This document shows positions 47,001-58,174 of a DNA stretch of 64,000 nucleotides, one piece after another. The first letter of the stretch is position 1; each line of letters begins with the position of its first letter. Below the pieces are notes generated by a model. The model searched no databases, was not told the origin of the DNA, and worked only from the letters and a program-made list of their open reading frames with translations. The stretch comes from Euphorbia lathyris (Eukaryota > Streptophyta > Magnoliopsida > Malpighiales > Euphorbiaceae). Location of the stretch: NCBI RefSeq assembly GCF_963576675.1, contig NC_088916.1:55739001-55803000 (forward strand). Reading direction: 5' to 3'. The translations under genes were made by a program, and so were the position numbers.

Positions 47001-47303
47001 GTGCAGGTGAAATTGGAGCACCCGCATGAAGTATTGATACGCATATCAGGGTACTATGGGGCAGTGAGTAAAGAGGAAAAGGAAACAGTTGTAAAGTCAG
47101 TGACATTTTATACGAGCAGAGGACAGTATGGTCCATTTGGTGAAGAAATTGGTACATTTTTCACATCAACAACCACAGAGGGAAAAGTGGTTGGATTCCA
47201 TGGAAAGTGTGGAGCTTATTTGAATGCAATTGGAATCCATATGCAGCATTGGCTAGGAAATAACAGAACCTCTAAACCTTCATCTCTCTTTAAGATTTGG
47301 TAA
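44041..47303 (+). CDS. JAL3-like: three-domain jacalin-related lectin, gene 2
   Basis: Coding exons: 44041-44043 (ATG alone), 44118-44330, 44676-45134, 45230-45457, 45555-45923, 46015-46233 and 47007-47303, all phase 0, giving 595 aa. Three jacalin domains lie at about 14-152, 243-379 and 439-579, each beginning GPWGG. The sugar-contact loops read GWFLD, GFFLD and GAYLN, so domain 3 again carries Asn for Asp. The first coding exons match gene 1 in length (3 and 213 nt), so the two are paralogues; gene 2 has two extra introns in the linkers (45135-45229 and 45924-46014). The last intron holds a 533-bp MITE. No signal peptide is evident. Like gene 1 it resembles Arabidopsis At1g19715, and it lies downstream of the same PPR gene. 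Confidence 0.9.
46296..46828. mobile_element. Mutator-type MITE in the last intron of lectin gene 2
   Basis: The 533-bp element has inverted ends (AGGATAAGGTCCAAATT and complement, with GTAAGAAATGGTAAAATTTT paired further in). Flanks are identical TTTAAACTA (46287-46295, 46829-46837). Confidence 0.85.
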
Positions 47304-48153
47304 GAAGTATCCCAGAGTCCTTCCATCATTTGGATTTTGGTGGATCCTGATCATTTACGTTAAGCCTGTACTTGCTAAATTAATTAGTTGTGAAATAATG
47401 TTTCTACAGTTTCTCATAATAATACAACCAATCCTCTCTTCAGCTTCCTGTTGGAATTCCCAGTTGAAGAATAATTATTGTGCATCTTCTTCTTATTCTA
47501 CCCACTTTGTCGGTGTTCTGAGCCCTGAAAATTTGGTGCAAGAGTATTCAAAAAATATTAGATAGATTAGGCTAAAATTCAATTGCGGTGGTGGTGGAAG
47601 GGAAGTAGCTAGAGGGTGTTTGATTGTTGCTTTTTTTGTGCTTCTAAGAGTTTTAGGTATTTAGTTAAACACGGAATCCCTGCTTTTTAGAAAACCAGTA
47701 TTTTCCAACAACAAATGGTAATAACAAAGCAGATAAAACGGATCCTTATATATATTTATATTTTCTTTGAAAGCAGTATTATACTTCTTTCTACTATATA
47801 TTTTTTGTCTTTAGTAAACAAAAGTTTCCCTCACACTTGCATTTTAGTGCAAGCAATAAATTTTGAATTAATCATCTAATTTTTATATAAGTACATCTTT
47901 GGTAGAAAAATTTCTAATAATAAATGCATTCTGCATCCTATCACTATAACAATAATATTTATTTAATGTTATCAATTTTCTGGTCTTTAAAGTTTTGATG
48001 TGACTATTTTTTTTTTTTTTTGATACGACCATAGTTATTTTTTTTGTTACATTAATTTGATAGGCAAGGTTTTTAAAAATTGTTTATATTTTTAAAGATT
48101 AATATAAGATCTATGATTAGACCTTAATGATTAGCTTAAGTTCTTAGTTTAAA
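47304..48153 (+). other. 3' flank of lectin gene 2 and intergenic DNA
   Basis: An AATAAT-type polyadenylation signal is possible near 47420. From 47614 the sequence GGGTGTTTGATTGTTGCTTT resembles the ends of small TIR elements seen elsewhere in the window. No gene. Confidence 0.4.
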
Positions 48154-48842
48154 GGGTAATTAATTTATTAGTCCCTATATTTTGACAAAACATACTGTTT
48201 AGTCCCTATATTTTTAAAAACACACGATAAGGTCCCTAGCTTTTTTTTCGATGAACTGTTTAGTCTCTAACGTTTTTCTTGGTGAACTGTTTAGTCTCTG
48301 CCGTTAGACTCTCATAAAGATTCTGTTAGTCAATTTGGATTTAAATCAAAATCTATTTTAAATAAAAATGTAATGCCTTAACTATCCTTTACTACAAAAT
48401 CAAATATATAAGACCATTATATTTATTGTTTCTCATTTCTGTGTTCTTCTTTTCCTTTATTTTCCTTTTCATTAGACTCTACTGCATCTGAAATCAACTT
48501 TGAATGTTCTTTTTTTTTTTTTTTTTTTCTTAATCGTTCAGATTCGTAAGCATTGAGTTTGTGTTCTTTTGCTTGTTCTCCATACAAATAGATTCTTCTT
48601 CTAAATTGTGAGCGCGAGTTGTGAGAGAAAAACATAGAAGTGTGAATTGCTTTTGACTGATAAATAGTAAAGGGTAATTTAGTCATTTCTGAATTCATAA
48701 ACGATAAAAAATCTAACAAACAAACAGAAGGACTAACCAGTTCATCGAGAAAAAGGTTAGGGACCTTACCGTGTGTTTTTGAAAATATAGAGACTAAACA
48801 ATGTGTTTTGTCAAAATATAGGGACTAATAAATTAATTACCC
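48154..48842. mobile_element. TIR MITE, copy 1 of a pair
   Basis: Inverted ends GGGTAATTAATTTATTAGTC / complement, with arms of about 150-200 bp (TTTAGTCCCTATATTTT motifs). I see no matching target duplication. It shares both arms with the copy at 48988-49556. Confidence 0.75.
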
Positions 48843-48987
48843 TTAATATAACTATAAAATAGATCTTATACTTATTTTTTATTTCTGACACACTCTAATG
48901 TATAAGTTATAACATAGACTCATTCTTTCGACCGTTTGATCTAAAAAAACTCTGATACCATATCATAGAATAGAACCATTTAAACTA

Positions 48988-49556
48988 GGGTAATTAATTT
49001 ATTAGTCCCTATATTTTGATAAAACACACTGTTTAGTCCCTGTATTTTCAAAAACACAGGGTAAGGTCCCTAACATTTTTCTCGATGAACTGTTTAGTCC
49101 CTAACGTTTTTCTTCGTGAACTGTTTAGTCCCTACCGTTAGACTCCAATGAAGATTCTGTTAATCAATTCGGATTTAAGTCAAAATCTATTTAAAAAAAT
49201 AACTACGTTTACCACAAAATTAAATATATAAGACCATTATCTTCATTGTTTCTCATTTCTGTGTTCTTCTGGTTGATTTGAGTCGATTATGGGTTAGAGA
49301 ATCAATCATTTCTCCATTTTTTCCAGCGCGGTTTGTGAGAGAAAGACATAGAGATGTGAATTACTTTTGACTGATAAATAGTAAAGGGTAATTTAGTCAT
49401 TTCCGAATTCATAAACGGTAAAAAATCTAACAAACAAATGGAAGGACTAAACAGTTTATTAAGCAAAAGGTTAGGGACCTTACTGTATGTTTTTGAAAAT
49501 ACAGGGACTAAACAGTGTATTTTGTCAAAATATAGAGACTAATAAATTAATTACCC
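48988..49556. mobile_element. TIR MITE, copy 2 of a pair
   Basis: Same ends and arms as copy 1, but the interior is about 120 bp shorter. The two lie 145 bp apart in the same orientation. Confidence 0.75.
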
Positions 49557-49641
49557 TTTATATTTAAAAATTGATTTTTTTTTTTGGTAATATTGTGAAA
49601 ATCAGACGATATTTTTGTCTAATAACTTTTTCTATCTAGCT

Positions 49642-50189
49642 TAGGGATGTAAATAGGACGGGGAATGCATTTCCCATCCCCGTGCCCGACTAGTCGTGGA
49701 TTCACTATCCCCATCCCCGCGAGCTAAACGGGAAAAACTTATCCCCATCCCCGTCCCCACGAGGATCCTCATTCCCCGTTTACAGATGTTCCAAAAACGT
49801 TATCCACATTCCCCATTCCCCATTCACCACGGGGAATCACCGTTTATGTTTAAAAAATCGGTAAAGATAAAAACGTTTAAGAAACATTGACTAATAATAC
49901 CAAGTATTAACAATCATTCTCAAATAAAAAAAAACTAAAAATTGAAAACATCCCGCCACCTAATTAAAATGTACTTAAATCATCCAAAAAAATCAATTAT
50001 CACGGGGAATAATCGAAGATCCTCATCGGGGATTAACGTGGCGGAGACGGGGATCCTCATCCCCATCCCCGCCCCATGCCTGTCACAAGAAACAAAAGTA
50101 TCCCTATCCCCGTTCCATGGGGATCCTTATCGGGGATTCCCCTTCGGTCGGGTCATCAATGGGGATTTCCCGTCCCATTTGCATTCCTA
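49642..50189. mobile_element. non-autonomous hAT element
   Basis: The 548-bp element begins TAGGGATGTAAATAGGACGG and ends CCCGTCCCATTTGCATTCCTA (complementary with small differences). The 8-bp flanks ATCTAGCT (49634-49641, 50190-50197) are identical. The interior is full of CCCCATCCCCG/CGGGGAT motifs. It has no transposase. Confidence 0.9.
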
Positions 50190-50197
50190 ATCTAGCT

Positions 50198-50701
50198 TTC
50201 TCTCATTTTTTTTTTTCTTTCTTTCTATCTAGCTAGTATTTATAACAGATAACTTAAATCATTTCAAATCTGTCATTTCACTAAACAAAATCAAAACAAA
50301 ATTCACAACCCTCAAAACACACCCAACACCAAAAAACCCAGAAGGGTCTATTATTCCTAAAAGCATCCTCTAGTCTCAATCAACTAAAAATAGTTTGTGC
50401 ATTCAAGGGCGACATTAATACTTAACCTTTATATAGTAAACAAGGTTAAACACGTAATTTTAAAAATGATGAATTAATCATTGATTTTGAAGCTAATAAC
50501 AGAAAATAAACCTGTTTATGGTTATGTGGCAATCTAATTTATATTCTCAATTAATAATACCGTTTGGGCGATGCAACTGCAGCCAACTGCCACCTGCTCA
50601 TTGGGTCACTAAATTAAATGACTTTCAACTAATAAAACAACTCCAAACTCCTTCAGATTCTTGTTTTTCTTTTTTCTCTGAATTCCAATTCAATAAAATC
50701 A
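50198..50701 (+). promoter_or_regulatory. upstream region of the TLC-domain gene
   Basis: This is a candidate promoter and 5' UTR of about 500 bp. The last 60 bases before the ATG are pyrimidine-rich (TTGTTTTTCTTTTTTCTCTG), usual for plant 5' UTRs. No firm TATA box. Confidence 0.35.
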
Positions 50702-53656
50702 ATGGAGGAGGAGAATGTTAATATTGTTAATATGATAATCTTAGGAGTTATTTCATGGGGACTAACTTTTATATTGATAAGAATAACGTTAAAAGAACGT
50801 TCGTTCGAGTTCTGTAATCGTATGGTTTCAACTATTCACGCTTTTTTAGCTGTCGGATTAGCTACTCTCTCTGTTCAAAGTTGGAGCTGTCCCATTTGTC
50901 CTCTCGCTTCTAAAGCTTCCCCTGCTCAGGTATGTATGTGTGCGTTTTTTTTTTATTGGTCGGGTGTATTATTGGTTAATTATTGAAGTAATGATGGGAT
51001 GGATCCATGCAGGCACGGGTGTTGGGAATAACTATATCGTATTTGATATATGATTTGATTTGTTGCCTTTTTGATAATAAGAGATTCAATGTGGATAATA
51101 GTATTCATCATTTGGTTAGCATTGTTGGTCTCGGAGCTGGTTTTTATTATCAAATGGTACTCACTCTTCTCTTTACTTTCTTTACATTTTCTAAAATTAC
51201 ATTATCATCTTCTAATTAAGGTTTATTAATGCGCATTTTAGGAATCAACTTAAGATTTAACTTAATAACTTAAATAACTAAAGTTATCGTTACTATCCTA
51301 CGGGAAGGGAATAGGGCAACTGATTGGATGACAAACTACGCAGGGAGTTTGAGTTTAGGTCTTCACGAGTGTGATGCGCCTCCTGCAGGAATCCATGACA
51401 TTTTTTTTCTGATTTTTATGGATCTAGGCTTCCTAGAATGACCTGTCTTTAAAGGTCGGTCTGTTTTTGGTTTTTCCTCGGGGTTAGCCCCCCATTATAA
51501 CCAAAAAAAAAAAAGTTATCTTTACTATTAAATCAATATTGATTTGTACGGTTTTGTGAGTTACATCTGTGTTTTATCCTAAATGTTTTTTTAGGAGACT
51601 GTACAAAAATTAATAAATATAATTAGTTTAATTAAAAGATGTTATTACTCTCGTATTATTTGTATGAACTAATAAAGTTTTATCTATTCAAAAAATAAAA
51701 CGATAATTTAAAATAAAAGTATACTTGGTGAAAAACAATTAATATGTATAAATTGAATCAAAACGTGTGTCTATAAAATAAAAAATAAAAAAATCTAGAA
51801 AGACATGTACTGTGAAACAGATGGAATGTAATAGTATATTAGCATCTTAACTTGTATATGTAAACCATAAAATTGTCCTCATTTTATGTCATCCAGACGA
51901 TTTTTGTCTCTGAATTGTGGGTCGGGTTTTTTAGAAGCTCTTTCCTAATAATTAAAAAAAAAATTAAAAAAATTAGGTTGTGAGTAGTATTTAAAAGTTA
52001 GGTAAGTAGGTAAACTACATAGATTGGATTCGTGGTAATACATCATGTATCATGCTTGCTTTATTATTAGTGAAATTAAGTGATAATTAATTAATTAATT
52101 AATGTTGATTAATGTTGGTTGAGGAAGTGTGCATCGGAGATGGTTGCGGCGTTATGGATAACGGAGGTGTCAAGTCCTTTCCTCCATTTAAGGGAATTTC
52201 TTAAAGAGCTTGGCTACAGAGACACTCCCCTCAATTTCGCTGCTGATGTAATTTCTCTTATCCACTCCTATACTTTTATTTTATTTTCATAATTTCTCAT
52301 TTTTTACCTCTCCATTTTTCAATATTTCTTTAACATTTTGTTATAAAAGGAGGTTAACCATCAATCTGGTAGAAATTTTAACTCAATTTTATTTTAGAAT
52401 AAAAATTATAGATAAGTTTTGTTCTTTTCTAATTAAATACCAATGAAAATCATTACATATAAAGGGTACAACTTAAAACTGGGCTACATTTTCTGTCATA
52501 GAGGCAAATATTAGATTATTTTGTATTTTAAAGTGTACATTTATACCAAATTAAAAAAAAAAAAAACAGAGGACCAAAATAATAATAATAAATTTTGCAA
52601 AACACAAAAATTGACCTTTTCTGGCATTAAATGAAAAAAATTCCGCAGTTGATAAAATTAAAGAAAAGAAAAGTACATATATCGCTTTCTCCATATACCA
52701 CTGTTACCTAAACAGATTAAAAGACCCTGTATAAAGGATAAAGTAACAAAAAAAAGTTGGGGCTTACACATAAAATAAAATAGTTTCAATTTTTTTTTTT
52801 TTTTCGAATTGCACAATCAAAACTCTGGATTTTGACCCAAAATAGTCTCTTAATGAGGATAATTCCTCATCAAGGGTCCAGTTAAAAAATATTTTTACTG
52901 TGAGGTTTTTTTTACTGGACTCGAAACCGGAAGACAAACTTCCGGTATCAAATTGCAAAGAAACCGGAAGATAGTCTTACGGTTTCTTTATTTATTTATT
53001 TTTAATATAAAAAATAAAAACCGGAAGCTTGTCTTCCAGTTTCGAGCCCAGTTAAAAAAAAACCACACACTGTGAATATTTTTTAACTGGGCTCTAATGA
53101 GGAATTATCCTAAGAGACTCATTTTGGGTTAAAATCCCAAAACTATTAACGGTAAAAACTGACACATTAAATCAAATGACATAAACATTAGTTAATTTGT
53201 TATTGAAATATATAAATGATAATGGAACCGAAATATGTGGTGGCTAGATGTACGACACAGTTATTTAATATGTCAATTTTTGTTAGTGGAGACAATTGGA
53301 AATGAAATTGTGAGTGTTTTATATGTAGAAGCTAAATTGTTACCTTATTTCGGGGACATGCACTTATAAAACTTGTTGACAGATGTCATTTGCAGTAATA
53401 TTCTCGTGTGGGAGAATGATAGGTGGTCCTTACCTTACTCACCTGGCCTTGACTGCTGACAATCCACTAATTATGAAGGTACTTACTTGTAATTAATCAT
53501 CTTTAATTTGGACTATAATTGCTAATTATTTGTGTAATTAATTTTCAGGCAATGGCAGTGGGATTACAGCTAGTAAGTGTCTTCTGGTTCTACAAGATTG
53601 TGAGGATGGTCAAGTACAAGCTTTCAAACAAAAACACACACAAGAAACTTGGATGA
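50702..53656 (+). CDS. TLC-domain membrane protein (TMEM56-like)
   Basis: Five phase-0 exons: 50702-50929, 51013-51156, 52128-52247, 53383-53478 and 53549-53656, giving 231 aa. About six hydrophobic segments span the protein (for example NMIILGVISWGLTFILI near residue 10, STIHAFLAVGLATLSV near 43, VLGITISYLIYDLICCLF near 79, and AVGLQLVSVFWFYKIV near 199). The central IHHLVSIVGL with paired His and the later layout fit the TRAM-LAG1-CLN8 (TLC) family. Some members are ceramide synthases, but this short group, related to animal TMEM56, lacks the longer ceramide-synthase motif, so its substrate is unknown. It is probably in the ER. The C-terminus KNTHKKLG is basic. Introns 2 and 3 hold a SINE and a MITE. 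Confidence 0.85.
51297..51511 (+). mobile_element. SINE with A tail in a TLC-gene intron
   Basis: The 215-bp retroposon ends in a run of 12 A or more and is bounded by a near-perfect 17-bp duplication: AAAGTTATCGTTACTAT (51280-51296) and AAAGTTATCTTTACTAT (51512-51528). Near its 5' end GGGCAACTGATTGG and AGTTTGAGTTT occupy the places of pol III A and B boxes, with C-to-T decay. No protein is encoded. Confidence 0.75.
52815..53150. mobile_element. hairpin MITE in intron 3 of the TLC gene
   Basis: Left arm GGATTTTGACCCAAAATAGT...AACCGGAAGACAA pairs with right arm CCGGAAGCTTGTCTTCCAGT...GGGTTAAAATCCC over about 150 bp. Borders are approximate; no clear target duplication. Confidence 0.7.
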
Positions 53657-54082
53657 ACCCACTTAATTTACAAATTTCTAATTCTGAGTTTTTAGTGCAT
53701 ACCATAGTTTTTAATTAGGAAAATTATTAGAATCAACCTTTTTCTTTAATTTTCATTTGAACTTGGATTCGAGTTGAATGGAGCCAATTTATTCCAGGAC
53801 CTCTCTTCTTTCTTTTCTTTCTATAAAAAAAATATCAAAAAAATGTTGTCTTTCATTTTTTCCTTTTCAAATTCAGTAGACAATTCATTATTAGTGGAAT
53901 ATAAATTATTACATCTACATAATTTCAATAATACAAATCTATTTATTGGAAGGGTGATGAAAATTTATGAAAAATATTAATCTCATTCAACCTGTGATTC
54001 ATTTTTTAATTTTATGTTCTCTTTTCTTTCCCTCTGTGAATTATTTTCTTCCCTGTGTGACTTTAGTCTAAATTTGTATAAA
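53657..54082 (+). other. 3' flank of the TLC gene
   Basis: AT-rich sequence with likely polyadenylation signals. It continues after the copia insertion at 59383. Confidence 0.4.
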
Positions 54083-54087
54083 GTGTT

Positions 54088-54709
54088 TGTTGAGCTATAC
54101 TTCGAACGATCAATCAACCACACAGATAAATAAAGTTCACAAAGATCACAGATTGGATCTTGAAACAGCAATCAAAAGAATACACACAGAATTTACCCTG
54201 GTTCGGCTTAACTGCCTACATCCAGCAACTTCACTAATCAATGGAGATTACAACAAGATTGAAACAGTTTCCTCTCTAGAAACTCTCGTGTTTTCCCAAT
54301 CCCCAACTCAGTATATCACAGTGTACACTAATGACTTAGTCTAAGAATAATCTCACGTATGAAACTACTTCCCAACCCAGACCTTTTATAGCCTTTACAA
54401 GATTGTGAAAATACCCAAAATATCCTTACTCAAAATGTACTAACTCAGCAAGACCTATTGACCAGTGGTAACACAGCAAGACCATGTTGTCCTGAACACA
54501 GCACGAACATGTTGACCTGTATTAACATCTCAGTACCATGCTGACCACAGCCATGCTAATTTGTTGAAATACTCATGCTGACTGGTTGGCTTACAATTAT
54601 GCTGACTTGATTACCCAGCATCATTCTTGTAATAGAAAACAACAACGACTTACAATGCTGACTTGTTGACTCAGCATCATCAGCAAGTGATAAAAAACAA
54701 CGACTTACA
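54088..54709 (-). repeat. 3' LTR of the copia element
   Basis: 622 bp, starting TGTTGAGCTATACTTCG and ending ACAACGACTTACA on the plus strand. Confidence 0.95.
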
Positions 54710-54720
54710 ATCTCCACCTT
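54710..54720 (-). promoter_or_regulatory. polypurine tract of the copia element
   Basis: AAGGTGGAGAT on the minus strand directly abuts the 3' LTR. Confidence 0.8.
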
Positions 54721-54760
54721 ATCTTTCTAATCACTCCATCAACTAGTGAAGAAAATACAC

Positions 54761-57700
54761 TCAAGGACCACTGACCATCCTAACCAGTTTCAAGCAATGT
54801 TCAAATTTATTACTTGAAACAGATTTGGTCAGCATGTCGGCTGGGTTATCCTCAGTTCCCACTTTCACCACCTGAACAGTACCAGTGCTAATCACATCCC
54901 TGACGAAATGCATTCTCACATCTATGTGTTTGGATTGCTCGTGAAATACTTGGTGTTTTGACAGGTGTATAGCTCCTTGACTATCACAGTAAATCTTCAA
55001 ACCATCAATCTGTGTCACTCCAAGTTCCGCTAAGACTCCTCTCAGCCACATTGCTTCCTTTACTGCCTCTGTGACGGCAATAAACTCTGCCTCGGTTGTT
55101 GACAGAGTCACAATTGACTGTAGACTTGCCCTCCAACTTATTGCTGTTCCAAACACAGTGAATACGTACCCGGTTTGGGATTTTCTGGTGTCAATGCTAC
55201 CATCATAATCAGAATCAACAAAACCTGCTACATCACCCACTAGGGCTTCAGCTCCACCATAACTCAAACCTTTACTCAGTGAGCCTTTGACATACCTCAG
55301 CACCCACTTCACCGCTGACCAATGTGCTCTTCCTGGATTTGTCATGAACCTGATAATGAGACTCACGGCATGAGCCAAATCTGGACGTGTACAGACCATC
55401 GCGTACATTAGACAGCCTACAACACTAGAATATGGCACCCTCTCCATGTCTTCCTTTTCCTCATCAGTTTGAGGACTTTGCTTACTGCTCAGCTTGAAGT
55501 GACTTGCAAGTGGAGTGAGAACGGCCTTTGAATTCGTCATACCAAAACGTTCTAACACCTTGCTCAGATAAACTGACTGACTTAGGAACAGCTTCTTTCT
55601 TCCTCTGTCTCGAGAAATTTGCATCCCTAAAATTTTCCGTGCTGACCCGAGATCCTTCATCTCAAACCGTGTGTTTAGTTGTGCCTTTAACTGATTTATG
55701 GCTGCTTTGTTGTGACAAGCTATAAGCATGTCATCAACATATAACAAGAGATAAATCTTAGAGCCATCACTAAGGTCTCTACTATACACACACCAGTCAT
55801 AACTAGACCTATGGAAGTCCTGACTTATCATAAACTCATCGAACTTCATGTACCACTGTCTAGGGGACTGTTTCAGACCATATAGAGACTTCTTAAGCAA
55901 ACATACCCGCTGGTCTTTATCTCCTATTTCAAAACCCTCTGGTTGTTGCATATATATGACCTCATCCAGGTTTCCATGAAGAAAAGCTGTTTTGACATCT
56001 AACTGTTCTAATTCTAGATCAAAACGAGCTACAAGAGAGAGAATAATCCTTATAGACCTATGTTTAACAACCGGTGAATAGATTTCATTAAAGTCTATAC
56101 CTTCCTGCTGAGTAAACCCTTTGGCCACCAACCTAGCTTTAAACCTAGGTTTCTCTACACCAGGTATCCCTTCCTTTCTTTTAAACACCCACCTTGAACC
56201 GACCAACTTCTTATCAGGAGGTTTATCTACCAAAAACCAAGTTTCATTTTTATCAAGGGATTTTATCTCATCCTTCATAGCGTTAAGCCACTGTTCCTTG
56301 TCAACCGAATTCACAGCTTCCCTATAGGTTACAGGTTCAGATTCTTGAACTTCCTTAGCAACACTAAATGCATAAGCTACAAGGTCCTCAAAACCATATC
56401 TAACCGGGGCCCTAGGGACTCTTCTTTCACGGTCTCTAACAAGTCTATAGCTTTGACTGGACTCAGTAGAATTACCATCACTAATTTCTTGCTCGGTTTT
56501 ACGGGTGTTTTCACTATTTTCTTCAAGCTCCACCTCATTCTTAACACTCTCAAGGTTTTGAATGGACTCAGGACTACTCGGTTCTAACTGAGTTTTCTCT
56601 TGGTTTTTCTGATAAGGAAAATCCATCTCATTGAACACAACATTTCTGCTGACTATGGATTTCTTATAACCAGGTTCTAGGCACCACAACTTATAGCCCT
56701 TGACTCCTATAGGGTAGCCTATAAAAACACATCTTAGAGCCCGAGGTTCTAATTTTTCCTGTCTAACGTGTGCAAAAGCTGAACAACCAAACACTCTAAG
56801 TTTTTCATAATCCTCAGGGTGATCAGACCACATTTGCATAGGTGTTTTAAAACCTATAGCAGATGATGGGCACCTATTGATTAGGTAACACGCAGTTTGC
56901 ACTGCTTCAGCCCAGAAAGACTTAGGGAGACTGGATTGGATTAACATGCACCTAACTCTCTCTAGGATAGTCCTATTATACCTCTCTGCTAGGCCATTCT
57001 GCTGTGGAGTTCCAGGAACGGTGTGATGTTTGGTTATACCGGACTTCTTGCACAAAGTGATGAAATCTTTGTCAAGAAACTCCAAACCATTGTCGGTTCT
57101 CAACCTTTTGATTTTCTTTCCTGTTTGGTTTTCCACTAGCACTTTCCAATCCTTGAACGTTTGCAAGGCCTCATTCTTATGAGCTAGAATATAAACCCAT
57201 ACTCTTCTAGAGTAATCATCAATAAGGGTCATAAAATAGGTCCTCCCACCATGAGACTTAGTTCTTGTTGGCCCCCATAGGTCAGAGTGAATGTACTCAA
57301 GAATGTCTTGGGTTCTATGTGTTGCTGACTTAGGAAACTTGACTTTACTTGACTTCCCTAAGACACAGTTCTCACAGAAATCTATCTTTCCTATGTGATC
57401 TTTACCAAAACAACCCTGCTTCCTAAGTTCATGTAAACCAACTTCACTCACGTGACCTAGTCTAAGGTGCCAAAGATTGGTTCTATCAATTTTAGACTCG
57501 GTGAGATTTGTTGTAGAGACTAACACAGTACTACCTAAGAGTGTGTATAGGCCATTACTCATGGTACCTTTCATAACAACTAAAGATCCTCTAGCTATTC
57601 TTATGATACCCCCTTCGGCTCTATAATTGTATCCTTGTTTATCAAGCGTACCCAAAGAAATTAAATTTCTTTTCAGTTCTGGCACATACCTCACACCGGT

Positions 57701-58174
57701 CATAATCCTTTCGTGACCATCGAACATCTTCAGCCTAATGGAGCCTTGACCCAGTACCTTGCACAACTTGTTGTTGCCTAGAAGAACCCTCCCACCTTCT
57801 TCTTGAAAGTCTTCGAACCACGTCCTGTTGGGAGTCATATGGAACGTACATCCGCTGTCCAAGATCCAGTCAGTGTTTGGATCTTTATCAGTGACAGCAA
57901 GAACTTCAGCGCTCTCATAACCTTCTTCTACCACAGCGGCTTCGCCTTGATCTTTAGGCTGACCTTGACTCTTCTTCCTCTCAGGACAGTTTTTCCTGAA
58001 ATGTCCTTCCTTATGGCAGTGAAAACACTTGTAGACCTTGCCTTTTTTATTGCTTGAGGATGGAGTTTTGGACCATTTCCCGTTCTTGTTCTTTGGCTTG
58101 TGAGAGTCTTTTTTTCTCAGACCTTCCACGAACAAGCAATCCTTCTGCAGTTTCAGTGTTGGTGCTGGCCTCAA
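54761..58174 (-). CDS. pol: copia pol polyprotein (zinc knuckle, protease, integrase, RT, RNase H)
   Basis: An uninterrupted frame of 1,137 codons. Domains in order: CCHC zinc knuckle CFHCHKEGHFRKNC (about 50-63); aspartic protease with DSG in WILDSGCTFHMTP (about 104); integrase with the HHCC zinc motif (HLRLGH ... CENCVLGK), then the catalytic Asp/Asp/Glu set (DLWGP, TDNGLEF, TPQQNGLAERYNRT); reverse transcriptase with LDVKTAFLHGNL and the catalytic LLLYVDDMLIA; RNase H with FVDSDYDGSIDTRKSQTGYV and STTEAEF. It shares no frame with gag: the switch falls at or just after a seven-T run (58109-58115, plus strand). The region upstream of that point is out of frame with pol and belongs to gag. 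Confidence 0.92.
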   Translation of the reverse strand: MRPAPTLKLQKDCLFVEGLRKKDSHKPKNKNGKWSKTPSSSNKKGKVYKCFHCHKEGHFRKNCPERKKSQGQPKDQGEAAVVEEGYESAEVLAVTDKDPNTDWILDSGCTFHMTPNRTWFEDFQEEGGRVLLGNNKLCKVLGQGSIRLKMFDGHERIMTGVRYVPELKRNLISLGTLDKQGYNYRAEGGIIRIARGSLVVMKGTMSNGLYTLLGSTVLVSTTNLTESKIDRTNLWHLRLGHVSEVGLHELRKQGCFGKDHIGKIDFCENCVLGKSSKVKFPKSATHRTQDILEYIHSDLWGPTRTKSHGGRTYFMTLIDDYSRRVWVYILAHKNEALQTFKDWKVLVENQTGKKIKRLRTDNGLEFLDKDFITLCKKSGITKHHTVPGTPQQNGLAERYNRTILERVRCMLIQSSLPKSFWAEAVQTACYLINRCPSSAIGFKTPMQMWSDHPEDYEKLRVFGCSAFAHVRQEKLEPRALRCVFIGYPIGVKGYKLWCLEPGYKKSIVSRNVVFNEMDFPYQKNQEKTQLEPSSPESIQNLESVKNEVELEENSENTRKTEQEISDGNSTESSQSYRLVRDRERRVPRAPVRYGFEDLVAYAFSVAKEVQESEPVTYREAVNSVDKEQWLNAMKDEIKSLDKNETWFLVDKPPDKKLVGSRWVFKRKEGIPGVEKPRFKARLVAKGFTQQEGIDFNEIYSPVVKHRSIRIILSLVARFDLELEQLDVKTAFLHGNLDEVIYMQQPEGFEIGDKDQRVCLLKKSLYGLKQSPRQWYMKFDEFMISQDFHRSSYDWCVYSRDLSDGSKIYLLLYVDDMLIACHNKAAINQLKAQLNTRFEMKDLGSARKILGMQISRDRGRKKLFLSQSVYLSKVLERFGMTNSKAVLTPLASHFKLSSKQSPQTDEEKEDMERVPYSSVVGCLMYAMVCTRPDLAHAVSLIIRFMTNPGRAHWSAVKWVLRYVKGSLSKGLSYGGAEALVGDVAGFVDSDYDGSIDTRKSQTGYVFTVFGTAISWRASLQSIVTLSTTEAEFIAVTEAVKEAMWLRGVLAELGVTQIDGLKIYCDSQGAIHLSKHQVFHEQSKHIDVRMHFVRDVISTGTVQVVKVGTEDNPADMLTKSVSSNKFEHCLKLVRMVSGP

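Noticed and set aside
58109..58115. Programmed -1 ribosomal frameshift site between gag and pol
   Set aside because: Pol is in the +1 frame relative to gag and the run is not placed in codons as a standard slippery heptamer; a one-base indel is simpler.
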